Source: Argopecten irradians (taxonomy: Eukaryota > Mollusca > Bivalvia > Pectinida > Pectinidae). From it: DNA of 64,000 bases. Below are positions 1-10,614 of this stretch, piece after piece. The first letter of the stretch is position 1. Every line of letters begins with the position of its first letter. Made by a program: the position numbers and the translations under genes. The stretch spans positions 33,598,980 to 33,662,979 of the forward strand of contig NC_091144.1 of NCBI RefSeq assembly GCF_041381155.1, written 5' to 3'. The notes under the pieces are model-generated. The model had not been told where the DNA came from. It saw only the letters and a list, made by a program, of their open reading frames with translations, and made no database searches.

Positions 1-217
1 GCCGTTTTCGTTTATTCGGAATAACCGGTTCGACCGTTGGTTAAAGTCATTATTTCAAGTATAAAACCTGACGGACCTGCAGTTTTTTTTATACAGGCCC
101 GTGAGGGCTTTGTCAAGGCTCGTCTGAAAACAATAGATAAACGAACAACTAGGTCCGTGTTTAATAGATAAACGAACAACTAGGTCCAACCAGTCAAACC
201 GAATAATCGAAAACGGC
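1..217. mobile_element. Short inverted-repeat element (MITE-like), at window edge
   Basis: The first 19 bases (GCCGTTTTCGTTTATTCGG) return as an inverted copy with one mismatch ending at 217. Inside is a direct repeat of AGATAAACGAACAACTAGG near 134 and 165. There is no coding capacity. The left end coincides with the window edge, so the true terminus and any target duplication cannot be seen. Confidence 0.5.
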
Positions 218-535
218 CCTGCAGTCGGCACGTTATCGATGTTCTTGATAATAAGACTGGTACATGCAAATCAGAGATTTGAATAGTAAATTAATATAAA
301 GTAATTGAATTATCTATGTCTCTGATAAAATACAACTACAATGTATATATCAATCCATCATAGCTTTCAGGCGCGTGTAGCTACACCATAGACTCCCGTG
401 TACCGTGCATCCACATCATTTTGCTGCTCATTTTAGCATTAACACTGATTACGTTTAAATCCTTGGTTTAAACACTAAATCTATATGTTACTGTACACTA
501 ATATTTATATATCGTAAATAAACATATTTAATACT

Positions 536-1035
536 TATCAGAAACATATATACATAGAGATTGGAAACTCCTTCTTTGTCTTTGTTGACAGGCAGAGGGA
601 CCTCCGGTTTATAGGCATTTTGCCTTGGCTAACTACTTTTAAGTGTATTCTTTCAAACATGATATTTTTGCATCAAAACAAAGTTTAAACATTATATCAT
701 GGTTTGATGTGATCAGTTTTCCCGATTGGTGTTATTTAATATGATTTTTGAAAGCACGAAAATAAGCAATTTTACCTGGTTTTTCGAAAATCCGTCATTC
801 AAAACCGGAAGTGCATTTTCTTTTATTAATAAATAATTCAAAATATCTTTTTTTCTATCCAGAATCATACTCAAACCATCTGAAAATTACTGAACTTTTA
901 CAACATATCAAAGTTATTCTTTTATATTCAACTATTTAAGAGTTTATCTAAAAACCCCTAAGCACATACAGAGGTACATCTGCCGATCGTAAAATTGGAG
1001 GAGTTGCCAATCTCTATGTATATATGTTTCTGATA
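536..1035. mobile_element. 500 bp MITE with about 35 bp terminal inverted repeats
   Basis: TATCAGAAACATATATACAT at 536 is mirrored by its inverted copy ending at 1035; the match continues through GAGATTGG and ACTCC with one mismatch. The interior is AT-rich and non-coding. No clear target-site duplication is visible beside the ends. The superfamily is not recognised. Confidence 0.6.
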
Positions 1036-1937
1036 CATCCTGATAAAAGTTGTAGGCGCCGATCACCAACACGTCTCCCATGAGTATCTTAAATATTCCC
1101 ATCAGATTCATTGCCTGAGTTTATATTAAATTATTTAAACAATAGTGTTACTAGTATGATATTATATGGTTGGGATTGCCCTGCAGGTAAGGCGTTAGAA
1201 TTGTACCATCGTAAAATGCAACTAAATAAAGGATCTTATCTTTTCTCTTCTTCCTAACTGACTTTTAATCTTCCTAACGTCTCCGTTGACACCGCCTCAC
1301 TTTAGGCCGGTCTTTTGTTGAGCGCTCGCCCGTTTGAGGTAGGCTCTGGATTCTGTTCCCCGACCAAGACACACCAAAGTATATAAAAGTGGTAGTTTCT
1401 GCGCCTGTTTAGCGCTCAGCATACCATGAGTTTAATCAGATTACTAGGGTGGGTCCATGATTATATAATCTGTAACTAATTCTCAGATCACTGTGTGTGG
1501 TTTTTTTTTTTTTTTTTTTGGGGGGGGGGGGGGGAGAGAAATGGTGATTTAGTATCTCTAAATCAACAAGAAGCTTTATTAAATGTGATCAAATGTGTGT
1601 CACTGACAGCGGCGCACCACTCCAAAAGCGTCAGCAAGAACTAGATATTGATATAGGGCGAGATTACATTTCTAGACGGAAAGAAAGAAAATGAGTTATT
1701 CGTCCCCGTTATTATCAGCAACCTTTCCGACTTATTGATCGTGTGGAAACTTAAAAGGGTAGTGTTGTGGTGTAGGGGACAACTACATTGATTTGACTGT
1801 GCGATTGCTGTAGAACGTTAGTCCTTCAATAAGAAAATGCAACTGCCGTAACAGAAAGCCAGGTATGAATATTCAAATCTTATACCAATACCCCTAGTCT
1901 AAGTATGCTATCTATAGTATGTTTTTCTCTGTTTTAG
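1036..1937. other. Non-coding stretch with a T19-G15 homopolymer pair
   Basis: No gene-like reading frame seen. A run of 19 T followed directly by 15 G lies at 1501-1534; such a junction is often length-variable and error-prone in assemblies. The rest is ordinary AT-rich sequence, probably intron or intergenic. Confidence 0.5.
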
Positions 1938-2092
1938 GAGTCAGGCGGACCTGATGGAATAGAGGCACTGGCAGATTATCATTTGTCCCTGAGGGATCAG
2001 GTGACAGCCCTGACCAGACGAAAGATGACCACCATCGTTTCCCTGTTGAGCGGCCTTCATCTCTTTGACAGGAATCCCACCACCTTCTGCAG
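1938..2092 (+). CDS. Orphan exon-like open segment, unknown gene
   Basis: A 155-base open segment lies between a good acceptor (CTCTGTTTTAG before 1938) and a good donor (TGCAG|GTATAT after 2092). The frame starting at the first base has no stop and gives 51 residues plus two bases. It includes ALADYHLSLRDQVTALTRRK and a following LSGLHLFDRNPTTFCR, and looks helical and mildly basic. I do not recognise the family and could not find flanking exons in the window; the next 1.6 kb downstream is occupied by a retrotransposon fragment. Base composition is more GC-rich than the surroundings, which supports coding. The reverse strand is also open, but its splice signals are poor. It may be an internal exon of a gene mostly to the left, or a fossil of one. 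Confidence 0.35.
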
Positions 2093-2339
2093 GTATATTT
2101 TGATATTTATCATTGTGGTACAAATTATGTGATAAATAAAATCTTACACTCGTGGCTGAAGTTTAGCATACTTTTAAACCTAATCCTATATAAAATACCA
2201 AATCATTGAACTCGCTTAAGAGACTGTATACATGTATATTGTAAGTCATCCGAAGATAGTTGGTTTAAACAATATTTTAATCAGTTCAATTACGATACAG
2301 TACAATAAACATGTCAAAAAGGATCTCCAGTTGCCATAG

Positions 2340-3690
2340 AAGACCGCAGTCTACATGACATTTTTTAGCGAAGTGACGTCTAGTCATGACATTGTGAGAT
2401 CCTTAGATGCAAAAGTCAGTGGAGCAGGCGTCCAGACAAGGACAGGTAGAAAGTGGTCAACATCAACCTCTGTAGACCAGGCTGAAAGTATGCTGGAACT
2501 ACGGGATGTGATTGGAAACACGTGCAGTGGAAGGCAAGGGCTAGTGCTGTGCACAACACTTTCAGCAGTGGAAAAATGCATCAATGCCAGAGAGGCGCAA
2601 GATGGTTCAGAGCGAGGTCAGGCGGGTAGAGGAAGATAAAAGGAGGGCAAAAGCCGTTGAGCTGGGAAAGCAAGGGCATGGATGAAGCGGGAATTGCCAA
2701 ACAAGAAACTATCTTGGTCAGAAGTGTGGAGGAAAGACCAGTACAGGATAGCATTCCTGTTAAGAGCTGTCTATGACACACTGCCGTCCCCAGCAAATCT
2801 TCATCAGTGGAGACTTATTGAGGACCCATCATGTCAGCTCTGTGGCAGCCAGAAATCAATGGCCCACGTCGTGTCAGGGTGTCAGACATCATTGTCATAC
2901 GGCCGGTACAGACGGGGTCAGACATCATTGTCCTACTCGAGCTGGCAATCGTTGTAGAGGAAGAAAGGAGGAGGAAGCGCCCAAAGTCAACACCTGGTAA
3001 TACGAAGATCTTTGTAAGGGAGGGCGAGACATTGGAGCAGAAGAAGGCAGCTACAACATCATTGCTAGATAGAGGAAAGGACTGGGAGCTCAAAGTGGAC
3101 CTAGATGGAAGACTTGTTTTCCCGATAGTGGAGACTACATTACGTCCCGACATGGTTCTGATAACAAACCAGTCCAGAACTATCATTGTAGTGGAGCTCA
3201 CAGTACTTTGGGAAGAAAATTGTGAAGAGGCTCATGAAATGAAGAACTTTGAGTATGCGGATCTAATAGCAGACTGTAAAGAGAAAGGATGGAAGGCATG
3301 GCTGTTTGCAGTCGAGGTTGGATGCAGGGGGTTCCCAGCTCAATCAACGAAAAGACTCCTGCAACATTTAGGAGTACGGGGGAAGACAATGTCATCAGCC
3401 ATGAGAAGAACTGGTGAAGCTGCTGAGAAAGCGTCTTGCTGGTTATGGCACCGTCGGGTCGACTTGGAATGGAAGTCAGGATCGATCGAGTAGTGGATTG
3501 GCCACAACTACTGACCCAACAACTGGAGATTGTCGTGGTTTAGGGTTGAAACATCTGAGGATAGTATGGCGACCACCTGATGACGATGGAGACTTGGCAA
3601 GTGAGCACCGAGGGGCAGAAAACCAGGCATTTGAACTACATGGATGCTAGGAAGATGACGCAGCATTAGATCAGCTGTAAGTTTAAGACA
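2340..3690 (+). mobile_element. Non-LTR retrotransposon 3' half with CCHC and restriction-like endonuclease region, broken
   Basis: Three overlapping frames carry successive parts of one protein. At 2355-2636 is a linker with TRTGRKWSTS. At 2682-2890 is IAFLLRAVYDTLPSP followed by a zinc motif C-x2-C-x7-H-x4-C (CQLCGSQKSMAHVVSGC). At 3004-3493 is a C-terminal region with RPDMVL, then VVELTVLWEE, EVGCRGFPAQS and a CWLWHRR end. The P-D ... E-L-T arrangement fits the PD-(D/E)xK endonuclease of R2-like or related LINEs. A short duplication of GTCAGACATCATTGTC near 2880-2930 coincides with the frame change. No reverse transcriptase is present, so the copy is 5'-truncated. Its last 80 bases (about 3600-3683) recur at 28548-28622. 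Confidence 0.6.
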
Positions 3691-5400
3691 TCATCTACAA
3701 CGAGGCATGACAATCAAAAGGTGTCTATACAAGCCAATACAGGCTTTCTTTTGATGCAGATTTCAGCCAAAGTTCAGCTAAAGCCAAAGAGACTTTCTGA
3801 AGCACTCAATACAGAAAAAGCACCGCACCATAAATTGTCTATAACACTCATCTTGTATGAACCACATTTCAGCTCCATACAATGTATACTTCACTAAATC
3901 CGAGCTAAGGGCTCCGTGCTGAATGCGGACGCGTTTTATTGTGTCAAACCGATCACGATATTAAATAAAATTTTGTAAAATATAATTGAATTAATCAAAA
4001 TAAAATCGTTTAGAATGACAAATAAAATTACGAACTAATGAAAATAAAATATTGTTATCAATTCCGGTCAATGTACAGTATCAGAACCGAAAAGTTACAG
4101 ATCTACAGTTATATCAATCAAGTTCAAGTTATGTGAAAAATTATGCATCGATAAGTTTCTAGAGACAACAAATAGATAAATGAACATCATGATAAATAGT
4201 GTTCAACGGTCTCTATGTCCTGGGAACATTTACATATATAGACGAGGCTGGATTTAATCAACAACATATATACTATCGTAATTAATTCGCTACATTCATA
4301 TGCCTTAGCCGAGTATAAATCATATTCATTTTTCTGTTACCGAATGAGTAGAATTGGGGAGCACATTCCCTTTTATAAAATACTTCGATTTTAAACGTTG
4401 AAATAGAATTACAAGAACATGTTTGGATATCGAGATTATTCCAAAGTTTTGTAAATTATAGTTCTACGAGAATGGTGCTTTTGATTTGGTGAAGTATATT
4501 ATAGTCGTGTATTATTGAATATCAAAATAGCAAAGGGGTCAGTATAACTATATCATTTATGAAAATAAAAAAAAAATAACAAAGGGCCAAGAACAGAGCC
4601 CTGTGGATAGAGGAGGAAGTATAATATGTACAGTATTGCCTTATATAACCTGTTGTAATGGGCCTTTAAATAGTTTTAGCCAGGAAAGAATATTACCTCT
4701 GATTCATTAACCATGCAATTTTATTAACAAATCCCTATGTCGAGGGGCAACAGTATAAATTGAAAGTAACGATATTTAAGCTTTGAAAATTACCCCAAAT
4801 TGTTAAAATTTGGAAAGTATTTTGACAGTAACTAATCTGATGTGTATGAAAACACATTTTAAAACAATTATTATTTTTGACTTGGTTTATATTTAATAAT
4901 GCAGAAAAACACAAAGGGACAGAATTTGCTAATGTTTTTTTGTGGAATTACCCATCTACATGTATGTACATCCTTATATACAAATGCACAATTTTTGTAG
5001 TTCCATACCTCTGGTTCCATGGTATATTTCATTAAATTGATCATTCAATAATTTTTTTTAATTTTTTTTTATGTAGAACAAAATTTTAATGTAATTCAAT
5101 GTTTACTGTAACTAACAATGTAATTTAATGTTGCAAAACGAATGTAATTTCAGTTTAGATGCTATCTAAATCTCTCTGGTACAGATAATTTATGATACAG
5201 ATAATTTATCACGAGTTATCCCCCTTTGATCATTATAAATCAGCAGGATTTCCAGTACATGGAAGGTTTTTGATCTGTCGTTTTTACTTTGAGATGATAC
5301 CCCTGCTGTTGCTATCAAGTTCAATAAGATAAAACAAGACAATTGAATTAAAATGATAACCATATAATGCCATATTTTACCATTTTATCTGGGTATTTCT
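3691..5400. other. AT-rich non-coding DNA upstream of PWWP2
   Basis: No exon, RNA gene or clear repeat end was found in this 1.7 kb. It contains A/T runs and would include the promoter and any 5' UTR of PWWP2 near its right end. No TATA box can be singled out in such AT-rich sequence. Confidence 0.4.
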
Positions 5401-5432
5401 GTACTTGTACGCATGCGCATTGAAAGAAGGTA

Positions 5433-5447
5433 ATGGAGAGGCCATGA
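5433..5447 (+). promoter_or_regulatory. Short upstream reading frame overlapping the PWWP2 start
   Basis: An ATG at 5433 reads MERP and stops at TGA 5445-5447. That stop overlaps the first PWWP2 ATG (5444) in the arrangement ATGA. If it lies in the transcript, it could favour initiation at the second in-frame ATG (5450, AAAATGG context) by leaky scanning. The transcription start is unknown. Confidence 0.3.
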
Positions 5448-8400
5448 AAATGGCGGAGCAAAAAAGGCGAAATGGGCTACTTTCAAAGGGCATGAAATTG
5501 CCCGTTACGATAGAAGAAGCCCTCAATGATGTACTCGTCGTGTCCTTAGAGTCTGGGAGCAAAGTTTTCCGTGGTATTTTATTAGATATGAAGAAGAGGT
5601 AATTGAATATCGCTTCCGAAATACAGCCCGATTTCTGTTTTTAATCTTGCTTTCACATCTGTCATTCGTGAAGATTTTCTCATGCCACATATTCGATCGG
5701 CACATTTGTTAAATTTCAGTGGAAAAATATTCTTTCATGTGCATATTTATGTCCGAAGTCGCATGTTATATGTATAATCATTAATGCATATTAGTATGAT
5801 TCCCAATAAGTATACAGTATACTCACTATCTACATTCATGCCCCCCCCCGCTCACTCATATTTGTTCACTGATTAGTAATTGATGCTATTTTTTGCGTGT
5901 CGAGAATAGGCCTACGCGTTGGATGTTTCGTCAGTATGCTTTCTTTTTGAGACTGTAGTAAATCTGCTTAAAGTGAAAACATAATGTATGTTGAAATGAA
6001 TTAAAAATCTAGATTGATCATTATAGAGACTTTCATAATATAGGCTTAATATTGTAGAAGAACAGGGAATATGCTCATTCCTGTCGAGTGCCCCGACCAG
6101 GAATCGAACCCGGGTCTCCGGCTTGGAAATCTATGGCTCTACTAACTGAGCCAAAGAAGCATATACTCTGTCAGCTGAGTGACAGAGACCGTATTTAACA
6201 CTATGATGTACAAGTCACACCGACCCGCTCCTTTTACACTACTCCCCCCTCCCCTTTTTCTTGTGATTTCCTAAATTTCAACCTGAGACTCTTTAACCAC
6301 CTTCCATGGGTTATTTAGTTGGGGGCCAATGTAGAAGAACAGGGAAAATACTCATTCCTGTTGTGCCCCAACCAGGAATCGAACCCGGGTCTCTGGCGTG
6401 GAAATTTAAAGCTCTACCGACTGAGCCAAAGGAGCATGCTCCGTCAGCTGAGTGACAGAGACCGTATTTAACACTATGTACAAGTCACACCGACCGGCTC
6501 CTTTTACAATATAATATATTATCAATAGAGAAACAATTTTAGCGGGATTGGATTGGGTCGATGGTCGGTGACCAGGTACATGTAGCTTAGTCGGTAGAGC
6601 ATTTGGCTAGTATGGGTCCAGGGTGTGAATTAATCCCGGGCTGGCCGCTACAGTTAGAGAATTGGTGACCAACTAAATAGCCCATGGTGGGAGAAAAAGG
6701 AGGGAGGAGTGTATAGCAGGATCGGACTTGGTCGATCATCAGTGACCAGGTAGCTCAGTTGACAGATTGTAGAGCATACACACTCCGCTAGTGTTTGGAG
6801 GGTCCTGAGTTCAAATCACGGGTTCAAATCCCGGTCTGGCTGCTACATTAATTCTCCTCTCCTGTTACACAACTAATGGGACTTATAATTCACATGGTAC
6901 CAACCCTAATTCACGTACCACGTGATACTTGATAACGTTTGTGCGGGACTTAGTATCTCCAGTGGTGATGGAATGTAATTATGTGAAATCTTTGCTGAAA
7001 TGACGTTATAGCGTGGGATATCATCTTTTGACGTCGTAATCCTTCACCAATAGAAACAATAGTCCTGCACAAATGTTATCGGGTATCACATGGTATATGA
7101 ATTATTCCTATTCAATGGCCAAATGCATACTTTTTCTAGTCAAGTTCGCTTACAAACAAAGGAATTCAGTATGATACTCGACATACTCATACGATGAATC
7201 GTACTGAAAACCCCTGGCTAGCGCAAAGTTGCCCATGGATATATTTTGAAATTATAAAAAAATTACACTTAATTATATCCTAGCTAATACGAGGGTTTCA
7301 AGATCCAAAAATATTGTTTTGGGATCTCATAACCCTTGTATTAAGGCAGACAAGCAGGAACCAAACATGTACAGCTGCATTTGAATATTAATAAATTATA
7401 CAGCCAATATATGTTAATAGCATACCGGAACTATTTTTAGTAAGCGTGTATTTTATAGGCCTATATATAAATGCTTCACTTTATAAATACAAGCCACACT
7501 GAATCATTTCTCACTGAATTCAAACCCAGGACCCTGAACACTAGCCAAACGCTCTACCAACTGAGCTACCTGGTCACTGATGATAGACCATTTCCGTAAC
7601 ATATAAATTCACACACTGACACATGTTAAATACCGGTAATTGTACATCCAGCAATTCCGTCTTTGAAAATTACAGAGTTAACTCCCTTGCAGATAGGCAT
7701 CCCTTGTGACAATATTGTGAGCGAAATTCACATTGTTTCCTCTAAAAATATGACGGTACGCTCGCAATCACACAACGTCACAATCAATATCTATACCTGC
7801 AAGGACAGAGAATTCTGTAATATACAGAGTAACAAGTACAGTAGTAAAATAGCTTGTTTCACTTAGTGGATGACCAAAGCATGTACTAATGTGGCAATAA
7901 TTGTGTCTCAAAGGAATAAAATCAAATCATAATTTTAAAAAATGTTTTGTTTTGTTTTTCAGAAATTTACCTCATGGCATTCCGTGGCAGTTTGACCAAA
8001 GTGGATCCAACAATGATAAAGATGCCAAACCAGTAGGTAGTGAAGGAGATACCGACACACAGCAATCAGAGGTAGCGGCTACGTCAAATAGATTCACATA
8101 CCAATCACAGTCCTGTCAAACTAACATTAACCAGGCATCTCCACACCCAGTAGCACTGGCACGAGCCCTGTACAAGGACAAGAATGTACGGCGGATTCGA
8201 TTACGTCCAAGGCAGACACTGTGCAACAAGTGTAAAGCTGTGTGTACAGAAACTGATAAAGGTATTGTACCGGTGACAGCTGTTACAAAAAAACCTACAC
8301 CAGCAAACGAGACTGCACCAATAACACGCAGGACATTGAAAGATGGGTTGAGGAAACGACCCGCTCCACCGGACACTCAGACATTTTCATCACGAAGGAA

Positions 8401-10057
8401 ATCCCTCATTCAAAGTAAACCCTCCAGAATGGCACCAGCCAGAACAGTAAGAAGTGTACTGACTCGTAGTGAATCTCTCCCAGAAAGTAGGGTTGTGTTA
8501 TCGCGACGAGTTTCACTCACAGATTCAAAGACTGTATCCACTCGCAAGGATTCAACTGAACTTAGGAATATGTTAACGCGTCAGGATTCTCTTCCTGAGA
8601 GTAGGATAGTTTTAACTCGTAGAGAATCCCTAACAGAAAAATTAGCATCAGTTCGTAGAGATTCTTCTAGCTCCGAAAACAAACCGGTGACAACTCGTAG
8701 GGAGTCTTCAAACATGGAGTCGATGCCAGTGAGGAAAGATTCTAATGGGGAATTATTAACTGCTTTTGTGAATGACAATAAAATACAAAAAGTAGACAAA
8801 TCAGCAGCAGCTAATACAAAGGCCAGTCCGTTAATTAAAATTACAATTGGGGAAGGGACTGTTATAAAGATCCCTCCTCGTATCCATGGTGACGAGGTGG
8901 ATGGGGCTGGACAAAGCCCGGTTAAGGTGCAGGAGACAGATTCAAATGACCAAATGAGTAGTTCAGAAGAAATGTCTCCTTACAAAAAGCTTAAGAGGAC
9001 GTTTAAGAAGCCAAAAGACAAAAAAGATTCAGAAAACAACTCTTCTGGTATTCAAATGTCGTACCTTGTGTCTAGTCATCACAAAAAACACAAACGGAAA
9101 CATCGACATCGTCACGGTAGTCATAGTAACGATGGTGATATGTTTCAGACTGAAGGGGATATGTTAGACATGTTTGATGAAAACGGTGAAACACATTCAC
9201 AGACGACACAGACAGAAGTGATCTCACAACGTCCGCGGTTACTGTACACATGGCGTCAAAATAAAGGTCTATCGCCTAGACGAGATGTCAACAAAGGACT
9301 TTCTCCAAGACAGGAAAATACATCATTTAGTAACATTGACAAAACTATGTCTCCAAGAATATCACCAAAACAGGAAAACACATTTAGTGACATAGACAAA
9401 TGTTTGTCTCCTAAAATAAAATCCAACGAAAATGTTCAGATTCAGAAGAAGGAATATCGACTCCGAAGTCGAGAAAGGAACAGCACGGAATCTGAGTCAG
9501 TGGACTCTGTTATAACGGATGACTCTGATGATTCTTGTGATGATAACCTGTTCACAGAGGAATTTACTGTTCAGACTGTCGCAAACAGTGAGGATGATCA
9601 TAGTGCCAAGTCTGATGATGAATGTTCAGGGACGGAGGACGAATCTGGGCCTCCTGGAGATACCAACTTAGAGTCGATACGTCCTCTCATGATGAAAATT
9701 CAGTCTCATGATGTTACGAAGTGTGTAGCGACGGATGGTAGGAGTATACATGTCGGGGACATTGTGTGGGGTAAAATTCAAGGTTTCCCATGGTGGCCGG
9801 GTCGTGTGCTATCCATTACTGTTAGTCAGAGAGACAACGGTATCATGATCCGACAGCTGGCTCATGTCTCTTGGTTTGGCTCGTCAACGATGTCCCACAT
9901 CCAGTGCTCCGACCTCTATCCATTCCTTGAGGACTTCAAACTTCGTTTTAATAGAAAGAAACGTGGACCTTACAAAGTAGCCATCAAACAAGCAACCATC
10001 GCCGCCCAGAGTACAACTAATACCCATCATATTGACTTCACAGAGTTTGACTTATGA
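5444..10057 (+). CDS. PWWP2: PWWP2-type chromatin reader (PWWP2A/B homologue), two coding exons
   Basis: Exon 1 is 5444-5598 (donor AAGAG|GTAATT). Exon 2 is 7963-10057 (acceptor TTTTTCAG). An arginine codon is split across the junction, giving 749 residues. The vertebrate family hallmark IEEAL..VLVVS ... GILLDMKKR|NLPHGIP spans the junction. LRPRQTLCNKCK follows at 132-143, and a PWWP domain fills roughly 647-731 with FPWWP at 660-664 and VSWFG. In vertebrates PWWP2A/B read H3K36me3 and H2A.Z nucleosomes and bind an MTA-HDAC form of NuRD; the same nuclear role is inferred here. Between these lie a basic-serine array (199-312), an acidic serine-rich stretch, a His/Lys-rich patch, and five SP motifs near 489-534. 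ATG 5450 has the better initiation context, so the first two residues are uncertain. AATAAA at 10846-10851 is a candidate polyadenylation signal. Intron 1 (2.4 kb) holds SINEs and MITEs. Confidence 0.93.
6052..6250 (-). mobile_element. tRNA-derived SINE, copy 1 in PWWP2 intron
   Basis: On the minus strand 6160-6091 reads like a tRNA-type promoter: an A box (TGGCTCAGTTAGTAGAGC) and a B box (GGGTTCGATTCC). The tRNA-unrelated part includes GTCAGCTGAGTGACAGAGAC. The cloverleaf does not look intact, so this is a SINE rather than a tRNA gene. Confidence 0.65.
6330..6510 (-). mobile_element. tRNA-derived SINE, copy 2 in the same orientation
   Basis: This is a close relative of the copy at 6052-6250, sharing AATGTAGAAGAACAGGGAA at the left and the GTCAGCTGAGTGACAGAGAC segment and CACACCGACC at the right. 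The repeat distance is about 280 bp, so the pair may come from a local tandem duplication rather than two insertions. Confidence 0.65.
6541..6845 (+). mobile_element. Two head-to-tail tRNA-like SINE units, opposite orientation
   Basis: Two plus-strand units each begin with GGTCGAT..(TC)GGTGACCAGGTA and carry an A box (TAGCTCAGTTG near 6750; TAGCTTAGTCGGTAGAGC near 6583). The second unit has a duplicated B-box region (GTTCAAATCACGGGTTCAAATCCCGG, split by a short repeat). The 6640-6710 segment is the inverted form of sequence at 6236-6320, so the whole cluster can fold back on itself. Confidence 0.55.
6908..7103. mobile_element. MITE with about 40 bp inverted termini
   Basis: AATTCACGTACCACGTGATA at 6908 pairs imperfectly with sequence ending at 7103 (inverted: AATTCATATACCATGTGATA), and pairing continues to a shared GCGGGACT/GCAGGACT. 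The interior is non-coding. It lies in PWWP2 intron 1. Confidence 0.55.
7285..7343. repeat. Small perfect-looking hairpin
   Basis: TAATACGAGGGTTTCAAGAT and its inverted partner ending at 7343 (ATCTCATAACCCTTGTATTA) form a 25-base-arm hairpin with an AT-rich loop. It is probably the remnant of a very short inverted-repeat element. Confidence 0.5.
7500..7590 (-). mobile_element. tRNA-derived SINE head fragment
   Basis: The minus strand shows GACCAGGTAGCTCAGTTGG as A box and CCTGGGTTTGAAT as B-box region, related to the plus-strand units at 6541-6845. It is short and lacks a full tail. Confidence 0.5.
7654..7827. mobile_element. MITE family A, copy 1
   Basis: A roughly 175 bp palindromic element with ATTACAGAGTTAACTCCCTT at the left and its inverted relative near the right end (GACAGAGAATTCTGTAAT). 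Shared inner words are TTGTGAGCGAAATTCAC and ACGTCACAATCAAT. Further copies are at 10096, 11472, 43453 and 43996. Confidence 0.65.
8393..8743 (+). repeat. PWWP2-encoded array of nine Arg-x-x-Ser type motifs
   Basis: Nine short basic-serine motifs (RRKS, TRSES, RRVS, TRKDS, TRQDS, RRES, RRDS, RRES, RKDS) end at residues 199, 223, 236, 249, 261, 274, 286, 300 and 312. After the first gap the spacing is 12-14 residues. RRxS is the consensus of basophilic kinases such as PKA; phosphorylation here is inferred only. Two of the repeats share SLPESR followed by VVL or IVL, showing origin by internal duplication. Confidence 0.75.
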
Positions 10058-10095
10058 CAGTAGTAAGTAAATGGGCGAATCAGAATCATCTAATG

Positions 10096-10268
10096 TTTTG
10101 CATATTACCGAGTTACCTCCCTTGTAAGTAGATATCCAATTGTGATATCATTATTTTGAGGGCGCAATTCAAGTTGTTTTCTCTGAAAAGTATGACATTT
10201 TACTCACAAACACATGACGTCACAATCAATACCTACCCGAACGGGCAGATAACTCTGTAATATGCAAA
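10096..10268. mobile_element. MITE family A, copy 2, just downstream of PWWP2
   Basis: TTGCATATTACCGAGTTACC at the left is mirrored by GATAACTCTGTAATATGCAA at the right; the internal GACGTCACAATCAAT word matches the other copies. It begins about 40 bp after the PWWP2 stop, so it probably lies in the 3' UTR. Confidence 0.7.
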
Positions 10269-10380
10269 TATATATATATGGCAAAATAACAAAAAAAAAT
10301 GTGGGTATGATTTAAATTTTAATATATGCAGGTTTAGATGATGATACTTTGAAAATGTTTTGTTATGGTTGATGATTTAT

Positions 10381-10614
10381 GATACCACAGCTAGCCTGAG
10401 ATAATAATACTCTGGCCCTGACACCAGACAGATTGATGTTGGGTCTATTTTGTGTAGGTGACCAGTCATGATCACCTTGCCCTATGCCAAATGGTGTCGG
10501 TGAGGTAGTTTTAATATTTTTTTTTTGTTCGGCCCAAGACCAGACATCTATTTAGATCTGTCATAATTTCTTAAATCTGGTTTCAGGGCCAGAGTACCTC
10601 AGGCTATGATACCA
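10381..10614. mobile_element. MITE with TAGCCTGAG...CTCTGGCCCTGA termini
   Basis: The left end (AGCCTGAG, then CTCTGGCCCTGACACCAGA) is mirrored at the right end (inverted: TATCATAGCCTGAGGTACTC then TGGCCCTGAAACCAGA). The interior is non-coding. Its terminus resembles the 39 bp satellite unit at 61703-63838. Confidence 0.55.

Noticed and set aside
2815-3201. Minus-strand frame of 128 codons
   Set aside because: Shadow of the retrotransposon endonuclease region on the plus strand.
6091-6160. Functional tRNA gene
   Set aside because: A and B boxes are present but the arms do not pair as a full cloverleaf and related copies sit within SINE-like flanks; the same holds for 6364-6437, 6570-6845, 7500-7590 and 50657-50765.
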